From Streptomyces brevispora (GTDB lineage Bacteria > Actinomycetota > Actinomycetes > Streptomycetales > Streptomycetaceae), in assembly GCF_007829885.1 (NCBI RefSeq), contig NZ_VIWW01000002.1, positions 434,001 through 498,000 on the forward strand: a DNA stretch of 64,000 nt, given 5' to 3'. Shown here piece after piece: positions 24,133-32,947 of the stretch; positions within the stretch are counted from its first letter, which is position 1; each line of letters begins with the position of its first letter. Below the pieces are notes generated by a model that searched no databases, had not been told where the DNA came from, and worked only from the letters and a program-made list of their open reading frames with translations. The position numbers and the translations under genes were made by a program.

Positions 24133-25662
24133 TCACCGGGACAGTGCGCCGCGTTCTCCTGAGGAGGACGGAACCCCTGCGGCAGCCCGTGCGATATTGC
24201 GGGCCATTCCACCGAATACGATCGCGTGGAACGGCGACACACTCCACCAGTACGCGTGGCCGAGCAACCCGCGCGGATGGAACAGGGCCCGTTGCCGGTA
24301 GTGCGCCCTGCCCTGTTCGTCCCGTTCTGCGTACATTTCCAGCCACGCCAGGCCGGGCAGTCGCATCTCCGCGCGCAGCCGCAGCAGGCGACCCGGCTGG
24401 ATCTCCTCGACCCGCCAGAAGTCCAGGGAGTCACCCACCCGCAGCCGGTCGGTGTCCCGCCGCCCGCGACGCAGGCCCACCCCTCCCACCAGCCGGTCGA
24501 ACCAGCCACGCATGGCCCAGGCCAGCGGGAACGAATACCAGCCGTGGTCGCCGCCGATGCCCTCGATGACCTTCCAGAGGGCCTCCGGCGACGCGTCGAC
24601 CTCGAGTTCCCGCACATCCGTGTACAGGCTGCCGCCGGCCCAGTCGGGGTCCGTGGGCAGCGGGTCGCTGGGCACCCCGGGCACCGACGCCGAGGACCAC
24701 CGGGTGGTGACCCGGGCCTCGCGCACCCGCTGAAGGGCCAGTCTCAGCGCCTTCTCGAACGTGAAGGGCTGCCCCGGCCCGTCCGGCACGTACTTCACGA
24801 TTTCGTGTTCCCGGCACACGACCTCGTACCGCAGCGACTCGGCGAGCGGCCGCGCGATCGACCTGGGAACGGGCGTGACCAGACCGATCCAGTGACTGGA
24901 CAGCCGTGGCGTCAGCACCGGGACGGGCAGGATCAGGCGGTGCCGGAGGGCCGCGACCTCCGCGTACCGCTGCATCATCTCGCTATACGTGATGATGTCC
25001 GGCCCCCCGATGTCGAAGGCACGGCTCACCTCCCGGGGCATCCGGGCGCTGCCGACCAGGTAGCGCAACACGTCCCGGACCGCGATCGGCTGGATCCGGG
25101 TCGACACCCAACTCGGCGTCACCATGACCGGCAGCCGTTCCGTGAGATAGCGCAGCATTTCGAAGGATGCCGATCCGGATCCGATGATGACCGCGGCCCG
25201 CAGGGCGGTGGCCGGTACCCCGGAAGCCAGCAGGATCCGGCCGACCTCGGCGCGTGAGCGCAGATGCGGCGAGAGCTCCCGCTCGGGTACGCCGGGCGGT
25301 GTGAGACCGCCGAGGTAGACGATCCGGCCGACGCCGCGCGTGCGGGCCGACTCGGCGAAGACCGTGGCCGACCGCCGGTCCGTCTCCTCGAAGTCCGCTC
25401 CGGTCGTCAGAGCGTGTACCAGGTAGTAGGCCACGTCGATGTCCGCCATGGCCGACGTGACCGACGCCGTGTCGGTGACATCACCCCGGACGACCTCCAC
25501 GTCCCCGGCCCATGGATAGTCCCGCAGCTTCTCCGGGCTGCGCGCCATGCAGCGCACCCGGTGCCCGGCCTCCAGGAGTTCGGGCACCAGCCTGCCCCCG
25601 ATGTATCCGGTGGCGCCGGTCACCAGGCAGTGCAAGGGCTTCTCCGTGCTGTTGCTCGTCAT
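24133..25662 (-). CDS. SDR-type NAD(P)-binding protein with DUF2867 domain
   Basis: A 509-residue two-domain protein. The N-terminal extended/atypical SDR has the dinucleotide motif TGATGYIGG (residues 15-23), the DVTDTASVTSAM strand and the YYLVHALTTG and GRIVYLGGL regions; it spans to about residue 300. The C-terminal DUF2867 domain (from SLYTDVRELEVDASPEALW) is a START/SRPBCC-like lipid-binding fold ending in YRQRALFHPRGLLGHAYWW. The function is unproven. Such fusions often lie next to photolyase and ECF sigma genes in actinobacteria, as here. The ATG at 25662 has TGGAGA six bases upstream and was chosen over a start 12 codons earlier. It is the middle gene of the sigma-SDR-photolyase set. 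Confidence 0.85.
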   Translation of the reverse strand: MTSNSTEKPLHCLVTGATGYIGGRLVPELLEAGHRVRCMARSPEKLRDYPWAGDVEVVRGDVTDTASVTSAMADIDVAYYLVHALTTGADFEETDRRSATVFAESARTRGVGRIVYLGGLTPPGVPERELSPHLRSRAEVGRILLASGVPATALRAAVIIGSGSASFEMLRYLTERLPVMVTPSWVSTRIQPIAVRDVLRYLVGSARMPREVSRAFDIGGPDIITYSEMMQRYAEVAALRHRLILPVPVLTPRLSSHWIGLVTPVPRSIARPLAESLRYEVVCREHEIVKYVPDGPGQPFTFEKALRLALQRVREARVTTRWSSASVPGVPSDPLPTDPDWAGGSLYTDVRELEVDASPEALWKVIEGIGGDHGWYSFPLAWAMRGWFDRLVGGVGLRRGRRDTDRLRVGDSLDFWRVEEIQPGRLLRLRAEMRLPGLAWLEMYAERDEQGRAHYRQRALFHPRGLLGHAYWWSVSPFHAIVFGGMARNIARAAAGVPSSSGERGALSR

Positions 25663-25784
25663 GGGGTCTCCACATCGGCTGGGTGTTGCTCGGTTCACCG
25701 TGCCTCGGCGCCGCGTGTCACGCTCTTCGAGGCGTCCGGATGCGGTGACGGATCACCGGTTCGTCGGTCGCTCCTCCGCGTCGG

Positions 25785-26408
25785 TCACTGCTCCGCCTCG
25801 TCCGGTCCGCCGGACAGCGAGCGCCGGATACCGTGCAGCGCGCGGCGCACGTGGCCCTTGACCGTGCCGAGCGGGAGCCCCGTCAGTTCGGCGATACGGG
25901 TCTGGGGGAGGCCGTCGTAGTAGGCCATCCGCAGGATGCGGCGCTGCACCTGGGGCAGCTTGCCCAGCTCCGTACCGATCAGGACCCGGTCCAGTGCCGA
26001 CTCCGGACGCCCGGCCGCGCCGGTCTCGGTGAGCCGCAGCCGCGCCGCCGTCGCAGCGGCCAGTTCCACGCGGCGGGTGCGGGCGGCGAGCGCGTCGGCG
26101 ATCTTGCGACGGGTGATGCCGACCAGCCAGCCGGGCAGCGGGCCGCGCTCCGGGCGGTAGCCGAGTCTGCCGTGCCAGGCGGCCATGAAGACCTGCTGGG
26201 TGACGTCCTCGGCCTCTCGGCTGTCGCCCAGGGACCGGACCGCGAGGGATTGTACGAGTGCGCCCCACCTCCGGTAGGCGGCGGCGAAACAGTCCTGGCT
26301 GCCGCGCATCAGACCGGCTGCCAGCTCCTCGTCGGCGAGATCCATTGCGGCGCACGGTCGCGGGCCCTGCCCGCCGGGCAGCGTTTCCTCCAGGGCGAGC
26401 GCGGTCAT
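25785..26408 (-). CDS. ECF RNA polymerase sigma factor (SigK-like)
   Basis: A 207-residue sigma-70 family protein. Region 2 reads AAAYRRWGALVQSLAVRSLGDSREAEDVTQQVFMAAW (about residues 40-78). Region 4 ends with the helix-turn-helix MAYYDGLPQTRIAELTGLPLGTVKGHVRRAL. A poorly conserved linker lies between. The ATG at 26408 has GGAGGAAGG upstream; the same frame is open for another 195 codons but that part looks non-coding. No anti-sigma gene adjoins it. It leads a co-directional set with the SDR-DUF2867 and photolyase genes, reminiscent of LitS-type light-responsive sigma factors, but no LitR/B12 photoreceptor is in the window. Confidence 0.88.
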   Translation of the reverse strand: MTALALEETLPGGQGPRPCAAMDLADEELAAGLMRGSQDCFAAAYRRWGALVQSLAVRSLGDSREAEDVTQQVFMAAWHGRLGYRPERGPLPGWLVGITRRKIADALAARTRRVELAAATAARLRLTETGAAGRPESALDRVLIGTELGKLPQVQRRILRMAYYDGLPQTRIAELTGLPLGTVKGHVRRALHGIRRSLSGGPDEAEQ

Positions 26409-26850
26409 GGCTGTCCTTCCTCCGGGCGGCCCGGCCCGGGAGCTGCGTCTCCCACTGCGGTCGGCCCGAGCCGTCCGGTTGCTTCTCCGATGGGCACCCC
26501 CGACCGGCAGTGTTCCGACAGCGCACTCGCCGCGACAACCTGCGTCGATGCTGCGGCATATGACCAAACGCATGACGTCCTGCGCGGAACGGGCCCGGGT
26601 GAGAACCCTCGGCCACGGCCTGACCACCGGCACAGTGACACGTCGTTTCGGCGTCGCGCCCGCGACACTCCGGAACCCCGCCCAGCCGGGTCTGCCGTTC
26701 GTGCCGGGTCTTCCGCTCCTGCCGTCCCTGCCGCCCTTGCCGTCTCTGCTGTACCCGTTGTTCTTGTCAGGCGGCTTCCTGAGATCCCTCGCGTCCTGAG
26801 CGCGCGGCCCGGCGAGGTGTGGTCCGACCGGACGGGGGCACTCGTCGCCC
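26409..26850. other. Divergent intergenic region
   Basis: Gene-free 442 bp between the ECF sigma and VanZ genes. Bases 26690-26760 are a degenerate CTGCCG-rich repeat tract. Promoters for both genes must lie here, but I cannot place them with confidence. Confidence 0.45.
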
Positions 26851-27789
26851 ATGAACGCAGAGGCTGAGAGTGGTACGCGGGACGGAACGCGGCGCAGAAC
26901 ATGGGGAAGCGTTCTCCTGCAGGTGACCTTTCTGGTGCTGGCCTTCCTGGCCATGGTCGGTTTCTCCGTTGTGCTGGCGAAGGTGACGCTCACACCGTCG
27001 CCCGCCTCGGAGGAACTGGTGAAGTCGAACCTGCGGCCCGGCCGCTCGCTCCGGCAGTACGCCGAGGACTACACCTTCCTCGCGGCCTGCAAACAAGCGG
27101 GCGGAAACCTGGTGCTGGGCATGCCGTTCGGCGTACTTCTGCCCATCCTCGTGCCGCGCCGCCTGAGGATGATCCGCATGGTCCTGCTGACCGTGCTGGT
27201 CATCGCGATTGTCGAACTCGTCCAGGGAGCCCTCGTCCAGGGACGCGCCTTCGACGTGGACGACGTCATTCTCAACACCACAGGGGCGCTCCTCGGGTAT
27301 CTGTTGCTGGGCCGTCGGCTGAGTCACCGATACCACGTGCTCGCGGAAGGGCAGGAACGGGAACCGGAGCCCGCTCCTGAACGGACCCGTGCTCCGAAAA
27401 CGGTCGGTTCCGGCCCGGCAGGGCGCGACGGGCGCGGAACCGCGTCACGCCAGCGGCCGTGGCAGGGGGCATGGGCGAAGGCCAGGGCGAGAGCGAAACC
27501 GAAGGCCGGGCCGGACGAGAAGCCCCGGCCCGCGCCGAAGCCGAAACGGAAGGCCAAGACCGATACGAAGCCGAGGCCCGCGCCCAAACCCAAGGCCGAT
27601 ACGAAGCCGAAGCCGAAGGCAGGAGTAAAGGCCGGTGCGGATTCCAGGACTGCTCCGAAACCCGAGGCCGCGGCGAAAGCCAAGTCCTCGGCCGCAAGCG
27701 GCAGGACCTCGCGCGGCGACCAGGGCCGCGGTGACCGCCTCCGCGGCGGCGCGGGCCGTGCGCTGCTGGACCGGTTCCGCATCCGCTGA
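26851..27789 (+). CDS. VanZ-family membrane protein with long Lys/Pro/Ala-rich tail
   Basis: A 312-residue protein. Residues 20-160 form a VanZ-like four-helix membrane domain (LLQVTFLVLAFLAMVGFSVVL, GNLVLGMPFGVLLPIL, MVLLTVLVIAIVELVQGAL, and DVDDVILNTTGALLGYLLLG with the family's D-x-x-D-x-x-x-N signature). From about residue 170 to the end it is a low-complexity cytoplasmic tail of repeated KPKA / PAPKP / DTKP units, strongly basic. VanZ itself lowers teicoplanin binding by an unknown route; the role of chromosomal relatives is not known. The tail may bind the cell wall or DNA. The start ATG has a distant GGGGG upstream and is only moderately supported. Confidence 0.8.
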   Translation: MNAEAESGTRDGTRRRTWGSVLLQVTFLVLAFLAMVGFSVVLAKVTLTPSPASEELVKSNLRPGRSLRQYAEDYTFLAACKQAGGNLVLGMPFGVLLPILVPRRLRMIRMVLLTVLVIAIVELVQGALVQGRAFDVDDVILNTTGALLGYLLLGRRLSHRYHVLAEGQEREPEPAPERTRAPKTVGSGPAGRDGRGTASRQRPWQGAWAKARARAKPKAGPDEKPRPAPKPKRKAKTDTKPRPAPKPKADTKPKPKAGVKAGADSRTAPKPEAAAKAKSSAASGRTSRGDQGRGDRLRGGAGRALLDRFRIR

Positions 27790-27978
27790 CCGGGTACGGG
27801 CAGCGGGGTCAGCACACGGGTGGGCGTTCGGCACGGGCTCCTGGAACTGAGCGGAGAGCCGCTGCCCGGACATCGGGGCCTCGGGCAGTGTTCGCACATG
27901 CTGTTGCGCCCATTGTCCTTGTACGTCGGGTCGCGGATCCGGTCGAAGCCCGGGCAAGGTGCTGTTGGTCCGCTTCCC

Positions 27979-28018
27979 GGTCCTCGGGCTCGTGAGCGCC
28001 ATCACGAGCCCGAGGACC
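27979..28018. terminator. Perfect 17-bp hairpin
   Basis: Bases 27979-27995 pair perfectly with 28002-28018 around a six-base loop, between the VanZ and DinB-like genes. Confidence 0.8.
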
Positions 28019-28101
28019 AGGTCGTCGTCCGACGACGCCGAGATGCAGATGCGGGAGCAAATCACTCGCGCGGCCCGTCCCTCAACAGGCATGATCGCGC
28101 G

Positions 28102-28617
28102 ATGATATGGACAGCACCTGAGGCGACTCGTACTGGCGGCTCATTCGTCGCGGGTGAGCGCGAAATGCTCACCGGATATCTCGGATGGTTCCGCAGCACC
28201 CTCCTGCAGAAGTGCGCCGGTCTGACCGGTGAGCAACTCGCCGAGCGGACCGTGGAGCCGTCGAACCTCTCTCTCCTCGGACTCGTACGCCACATGGCCA
28301 AAGTCGAGCGCATCTGGTTCAGGCAGCGCTTCGCCGGGCAGACGATGGAGCCGATGTACGACCCGCAGAAGGGCAAGGACGCGGACTTCGAGGACCTCGA
28401 CCCGGCCAGGGCCGCCGAGGACTACGCCCGCTTGGTCGAGGAGTGCCGACTGGCGGACGAGGTCGTCGCCGGTGCCTCGTTCGATGAGACGTTCGTCCAT
28501 GACGACGAGGTCTACTCGCTGCGGATGGTGCACATCCACATGATCGGCGAGTACGCCCGCCACATCGGCCACGCCGACCTGGTGCGCGAGCGGCTCGACG
28601 GCGTCACAGGGGCATGA
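28102..28617 (+). CDS. DinB/DUF664-family protein
   Basis: A 171-residue four-helix-bundle protein. The family's three metal-binding histidines can be assigned: one in LGLVRHMAKVERIWF, and two in MVHIHMIGEYARHIGHADLVRE. The opening EREMLTGYLGWFRSTLLQKCAGLTGEQLAERTVEPSNLSLLGLVRHM is typical of DUF664 proteins, which belong with mycothiol-dependent DinB enzymes in actinobacteria. Reaction and substrate are unknown. The ATG at 28102 gives the right length; the ribosome site is weak. It stands alone after a strong terminator. Confidence 0.88.
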   Translation: MIWTAPEATRTGGSFVAGEREMLTGYLGWFRSTLLQKCAGLTGEQLAERTVEPSNLSLLGLVRHMAKVERIWFRQRFAGQTMEPMYDPQKGKDADFEDLDPARAAEDYARLVEECRLADEVVAGASFDETFVHDDEVYSLRMVHIHMIGEYARHIGHADLVRERLDGVTGA

Positions 28618-28731
28618 GGGCCGGCCCGGAACCGGCCTGGCACGGCGGGCCCGTCTGTATCAATGTACGAAATCGGGCGGAACCGCGGCGGATGGCGGAG
28701 TGAATCCGGGCGGCCGGGTCAAACGGAGAGC

Positions 28732-29454
28732 ATGACCTCAACCGACTTGCCGAGAGACGTACCGAGCACGCCCGAGGAATCCGGACGCGGTGGCCACGGC
28801 AACGGCCCCCGCCGCACCCGCCGATGGGGGAGGGTGGCCGCGATGTGCGCGGCCGCCATCGCCCTGCTCGTCCTCGGCACGCGGCTCAGCCTGCTGCCGG
28901 GGCTGGGCGACATCTTCGGCGAGAAGACCCACGACCGCTCAGGTCCCGCTGTGCTCAAGTCGATCCGCGACATGAGCAGATACGAGGCGGCAGCGGGCAA
29001 TTTCCAGGTCGTCGTCGATCTGGAGAAGGACACGAAATTCCTCCCGGACGCGATCCGCGGCTCCCGCACCCTGTACGTCGGCGCGGGCACGGTCGGTGCC
29101 TCCGTCGACCTGGGCGAGGTGGCGAACAACGGAGTCGTCATCAACAAGGACCGGACCACGGCCGAGCTCCGGCTGCCGCACGCCGTCCTCGGGAAGCCGA
29201 CGCTCGACCCTGACCGCTCCTACGCGGTGTCCAAGCAGCGCGGCCTCCTCGACCGTATCGGGGACTTCTTCTCCGACAACCCCGGCAGCGAGCAGGCGGT
29301 GAACAAGCTGGCAGCCAGGCACATCGGCGAGGCGGCCAAGGAGAGCGGCCTGACGCAACGCGCCGAGAAGAACACCACCGCCATGCTCCGTGGGCTCCTC
29401 GTCTCGCTCGGCTTCAAGGAGGTCACGGTCCACTACGGTGACGCCGGCAGGTAG
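28732..29454 (+). CDS. DUF4230 membrane-anchored protein
   Basis: A 240-residue protein with a hydrophilic 30-residue cytoplasmic N-terminus, one membrane helix (VAAMCAAAIALLVLGTRLSLL) and an extracytoplasmic DUF4230 domain (VLKSIRDMSRYEAAAGNFQVVVDLEKDTKFLP ... RTLYVGAGTVGASVDLGEV ... NTTAMLRGLLVSLGFKEVTVHYG). The family function is not known. The ATG at 28732 has CGGAGAG directly upstream; an earlier in-frame ATG at 28663 lacks one. The gene is monocistronic. Confidence 0.85.
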   Translation: MTSTDLPRDVPSTPEESGRGGHGNGPRRTRRWGRVAAMCAAAIALLVLGTRLSLLPGLGDIFGEKTHDRSGPAVLKSIRDMSRYEAAAGNFQVVVDLEKDTKFLPDAIRGSRTLYVGAGTVGASVDLGEVANNGVVINKDRTTAELRLPHAVLGKPTLDPDRSYAVSKQRGLLDRIGDFFSDNPGSEQAVNKLAARHIGEAAKESGLTQRAEKNTTAMLRGLLVSLGFKEVTVHYGDAGR

Positions 29455-29985
29455 CCACGGGCATCATTCCCCCTCAGCTCCCAGCCTCAACCCACAGCCT
29501 CAACTCACATCCCCAACTCCCAGCCACAGCTGCGGTTCCGAACTCCCGCTCTCAACGTCTCCCCTCAACTTTTCTTGTTTGCAGCTCCCTTGACGGCTAC
29601 ACCTCGATAGGTAACGTCAGCTGACGCCCCACGCGCCATCCCGCCATGCCGGACGACGGTGGCCGGCCACGGCGCCACCATCGGCGAGCTGGTGAAACAG
29701 GGAACCCTCGCCCTGCACAGGGCGAGGGTTCCTGCCGTGGCGCCGCGATCCGGCCCGTCGGACCGAGACGCGTGACTCGGCGAGGGGCGCCTACCAGAGG
29801 GATCAGCGGCAAATCGAACAGTCCGGGCAGCGAGGCGCCCGGACTGCCGCTGCCCGTGTCACCGTGGTCCGGCCCGCGACACCCGGATGGTCGGCTCCGT
29901 CACTCGTCTGCTGTCCGGGCCGCGCCGATTCGGCCGAGCGCGGCAACGCTGGGTCCGTCACCGCGTCTGCAGAATCGGGACCAGC
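29455..29985. other. Gene-free region with terminator-like hairpin
   Basis: It starts with a CT/CA-rich tract of about 110 bp after the DUF4230 stop and contains a perfect 12-bp palindrome CGTCAGCTGACG at 29615-29626 and a hairpin at 29701-29732. Open frames here do not look coding. Confidence 0.45.
29701..29732. terminator. 13-bp hairpin
   Basis: GGAACCCTCGCCC (29701-29713) pairs perfectly with GGGCGAGGGTTCC (29720-29732). No recognised gene ends immediately before it. Confidence 0.6.
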
Positions 29986-30984
29986 ATGCTCATATCGACC
30001 CACCCCGGCCTCGGCTCGCGCAGCCGTTCGCGTCGCGGGTACGCCTTCACCGCCGCGCTCACCGCGGCGGTGTACGGGGGAGTGGCGCCGGCCGCAGCGG
30101 AGGGGGTGTCCCCCATCGCTCCGGGCGGGGACGGAGGCGTCAGGCCCACGGTGGTGCTGGTGCACGGCGCGTTCGCCGACGCGTCCAGCTGGAACGGCGT
30201 CGCCGAGCGTCTGCAGCGCCGCGGATACACCGTCGTAGCCCCCGCCAACCCACTGCGCGGGCTGGCGGGAGACTCCGCCAGCACGGCCGACGTGCTCAAG
30301 CGGATCACCGGCCCGATCGTCCTGGTCGGCCACGCCTACGGTGGTGCGGTCATCAGCGGCGCGGCGGCAGGCAACCCGCAGGTCAGGTCGCTGGTCTACA
30401 TATCCGCTTTCATGCCGGACACGGGCGAGGCCCTCGGCCCGCTCGGTTCCCGGTTCCCGGGAAGTGAACTGGGTACGGCACTCAGACGCATGCCCGTCCG
30501 GAACGCGGACGGCAGCCGTGGCACCGACCTCTACGTCCAGGACAGCAGGTTCCACGACATCGTCGCCGCCGACCGGCCCTCGGCCTCAGCCGCAGTGATG
30601 GCGGCCTCTCAACGCCCTTTGAGTGCAGCGGTGTTCGAGGACATGGCCACGACGGCCGCCTGGCGGACCATCCCGTCCTGGGCGCTGGTGGCCACCCGGG
30701 ACAAGGTCATCGCCCCTGATCTGGAACGGTTTGAGGCCAGGCGTGCCCACTCACACACCATCGAGGTGAACTCCTCGCACATGGTCATGGTCTCCCGCCC
30801 CGATACGGTCACCGATCTCATCCTCGCCGCCACAGGTGAGCCCGCGACCGCGCATCGGCCGCTCGCCTCGCCGGGAACCAGGACACTGGTGCTCGCGGTG
30901 ATCGGAAGCGCCGCGGGGCTGGCGGTGTTCGTGGGCGGCGGCCTGGTGACGGCCGTCCGCAGACGCAACAGCTTCGGACGCTGA
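29986..30984 (+). CDS. Secreted, membrane-anchored alpha/beta hydrolase with altered nucleophile
   Basis: A 332-residue protein with an N-terminal signal (SRSRSRRGYAFTAALTAAVYGG), an alpha/beta-hydrolase domain (about 55-280) and a C-terminal anchor helix (LVLAVIGSAAGLAVFVGGGLV) followed by RRRN. The HGAFADASSW oxyanion segment and the catalytic-histidine region VNSSHMVMVSRPD are present. At the nucleophile elbow it reads GHAYGG (115-120): the serine of G-H-S-Y-G-G is replaced by alanine at 117. It may therefore be a binding protein rather than an esterase. The start ATG at 29986 precedes the signal peptide. Confidence 0.82.
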   Translation: MLISTHPGLGSRSRSRRGYAFTAALTAAVYGGVAPAAAEGVSPIAPGGDGGVRPTVVLVHGAFADASSWNGVAERLQRRGYTVVAPANPLRGLAGDSASTADVLKRITGPIVLVGHAYGGAVISGAAAGNPQVRSLVYISAFMPDTGEALGPLGSRFPGSELGTALRRMPVRNADGSRGTDLYVQDSRFHDIVAADRPSASAAVMAASQRPLSAAVFEDMATTAAWRTIPSWALVATRDKVIAPDLERFEARRAHSHTIEVNSSHMVMVSRPDTVTDLILAATGEPATAHRPLASPGTRTLVLAVIGSAAGLAVFVGGGLVTAVRRRNSFGR

Positions 30985-31133
30985 TACTGCCGCTGCCGCC
31001 GACGTTGTCACAACCCGACGCGACACGTCGGTTGTGGCGGGATTTCTGCGCGGCCGATGGTGTGGGAAGCAATGATGAGGAACCGCGGCCGATGAGGTGT
31101 CACGGCCGGATCGTCGACGATTGGACAGAAGTC

Positions 31134-31580
31134 ATGCCTCTCCAGGGTGAGTACGAGCCGAGTCCCACTCAGTGGGTGCGGGACCAGGTCGAGCAGTACG
31201 AGAGTTCAGGCGGTAAGGAAGGGACGACGATGCGGGACATGCCCGTCATCATTCTGACCACCCGTGGTGCCAGGAGCGGGAAGATCCGTAAAACGCCGCT
31301 CATGCGCGTCGAGCACAACGGTTCATACGCGGTGGTCGCCTCACAGGGCGGAGCCCCGAAGCACCCGGTCTGGTACTACAACCTCACCGCCGACCCGCGT
31401 GCCGAACTGCAGGACGGGCCGGTGCGCCAGGACATGAACGCCCGGGAGGTGACCGGGGACGAGAAGGCGCTCTGGTGGGAGCGCGCCGTCGAGGCGTTTC
31501 CCGACTACGCCGACTACCAGAAGAAGACGGACCGGCAGATCCCGGTCTTCGTTCTGGAGCCGGCGGAATCCGGCCACTGA
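31134..31580 (+). CDS. F420-dependent nitroreductase-family (Ddn-type) oxidoreductase
   Basis: A 148-residue split-barrel protein of the deazaflavin (F420)-dependent nitroreductase family. It shows the classic order MPLQGEYEPSPTQWVRDQVE, MPVIILTTRGARSGKIRKTPLMRVEHNGSYAVVASQGGAPKHPVWYYNL and the VQDGPVR-like region. The RSGKIRKTPLMR and SQGGAPKHPVWY blocks line the F420 phosphate and deazaflavin sites in Ddn. Family members reduce quinones or nitro compounds with F420H2. The methionine at 31134 matches the usual family start; an upstream in-frame ATG (31092) would add 14 residues. A perfect terminator follows. Confidence 0.9.
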   Translation: MPLQGEYEPSPTQWVRDQVEQYESSGGKEGTTMRDMPVIILTTRGARSGKIRKTPLMRVEHNGSYAVVASQGGAPKHPVWYYNLTADPRAELQDGPVRQDMNAREVTGDEKALWWERAVEAFPDYADYQKKTDRQIPVFVLEPAESGH

Positions 31581-31597
31581 CGAGCCCGGCGCACGCC

Positions 31598-31639
31598 CCG
31601 GAGGCCCCACCGGTTCTTTTGGACCGGTGGGGCCTCCGG
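31598..31639. terminator. Perfect 17-bp hairpin
   Basis: Bases 31598-31614 pair perfectly with 31623-31639; loop TCTTTTGG. It lies 18 bp past the stop of the Ddn-type gene. Confidence 0.85.
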
Positions 31640-31825
31640 CCGTCTCTGCGGTGGGCGCAGTCCCTGCGGCGGCCGGGGAAACTCCTCAACAGCCCCGTAC
31701 GCAACGGCGGAGGCACGGCGGACACTCGGCGGGCGGCGAGCTGTTACGCGGGTGGCGGGCGCGGCGGGATACTGTCCAGCACGGCCCCTTGAGCTGTGGG
31801 CCGAGTGGGAAGGATTCAGAACCTG

Positions 31826-32224
31826 ATGGCAGACAATTCCTACCTGGTCGCGTTCGTCCGGGCGCGCCTCGACGAGGAAGAAGAGGTCGCACGAGCGGCC
31901 GGCGGCGAGGGGTGGCGGTGTCCGGCCGAGGTGCCGGGCGAAATCCACGACCGGACCGGCGCGATCGCGTTCAGCCTGAGGACACTCGGCTACAACCACC
32001 ACATCGCCCGGCAGGATCCCGCGCGAACCCTCCAGCGCATCGAGACGAGCCGCGTTCTCCTGGACGAGTACGCGGAGGTCGCCGAGCTGGACACCGACCG
32101 CCCCGACCGGGACTTCGCATCGGGGCGGGCCTTCGGGCTGGGCTTCGTGGTCCGGCAGATGGCCGCGGAGCAAGCGGGGCACCCCGACTACCAGGTGAAG
32201 TGGCTCCCGCGGTTCACGCAGTAG
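31826..32224 (+). CDS. DUF6221-family protein
   Basis: A 132-residue acidic soluble protein opening with LVAFVRARLDEEEEVARAA and later HIARQDPARTLQRIETSRVLLDEYAEV, the pattern of the small Streptomyces/phage-associated DUF6221 family, often annotated as hypothetical. It has no signal or membrane segments. A GGAAGGA site lies about a dozen bases before the ATG. Function unknown. It is monocistronic, convergent with the small DUF6381 gene. Confidence 0.8.
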   Translation: MADNSYLVAFVRARLDEEEEVARAAGGEGWRCPAEVPGEIHDRTGAIAFSLRTLGYNHHIARQDPARTLQRIETSRVLLDEYAEVAELDTDRPDRDFASGRAFGLGFVVRQMAAEQAGHPDYQVKWLPRFTQ

Positions 32225-32333
32225 CGCCGCGGCCCGGTCTCCCGCGACGGCCGGGCCCGGCGATCCGGGCGGCGGCCCCTTCGTATCCATCGCACCCCTC
32301 GAAGGGCCGTCGGCCGGATCTCACCAGGCGCGC

Positions 32334-32522
32334 TCAGAGGGGATTCATGCGCCCGTCACCCTTGGTGCTCACCTGGTCACTCCGCTCGTTGAGGCGGCGC
32401 GCCTTGTTCTTGAGGCGCTCCCGCTCCTGTGGATCGGAGGCCCGCTCGGCAGCCTCCTGCATCTCCTGCGCCTTGGCGCGAATACGCTCGGCGCGGCCTC
32501 CGGATTCATCCGCAACGCTCAT
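32334..32522 (-). CDS. DUF6381-family small hydrophilic protein
   Basis: A 62-residue very hydrophilic, helical protein (ERIRAKAQEMQEAAERASDP then ERERLKNKARRLNERSDQ). The start at 32522 is clear: AGGAG lies six bases upstream of the ATG, whereas the longer frame to 32588 has no site. This matches the small hydrophilic proteins (DUF6381) that Streptomyces genomes carry in several copies, some linked to stress sigma factors. Function unknown. The sequence predicts one or two long helices, possibly a coiled coil. Confidence 0.8.
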   Translation of the reverse strand: MSVADESGGRAERIRAKAQEMQEAAERASDPQERERLKNKARRLNERSDQVSTKGDGRMNPL

Positions 32523-32947
32523 GATCACTCCTGGATCTCGGGGGAGAGCCGACGCCACCAGCGAATCAGCGCTCCCGCGCACCTGCATCTCGAACGGTGA
32601 CCGACTGCTACGGGTGCGTGCGGCGCGAGAGCGTTTTCGAGAGCATGCCGCCAGGGGCGAAGACCACCCCGCCGGTGTCTCGGTTGTTCAAGTTCGAGGC
32701 CGGCTGCCACAACCGGTCCTACGAGGGCGGAGCGAACGCCTACCGGTGCGGTGCGGAATCCGCCCTGGAGTTCCGTACGACCGCGGTCGGCCTCGTCGCA
32801 GGGTGGGAGCAGTACGGATTCGAACGCGAGGTGGGGGTTGCGATGAGCACATCGGGACAGCGGCCGGACCGGACCAGGCCTGGATGAGGCCGGGCGGGAG
32901 GTGGTCGGGCTGCCCGCCGGAATGGCGTACGGTAGGGACCACAACGA

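Noticed and set aside
25785..26993. Minus-strand frame extending the ECF sigma gene by about 195 codons
   Set aside because: The upstream part has no sigma features and the internal ATG at 26408 has a strong ribosome site; the extension overlaps the divergent VanZ gene.
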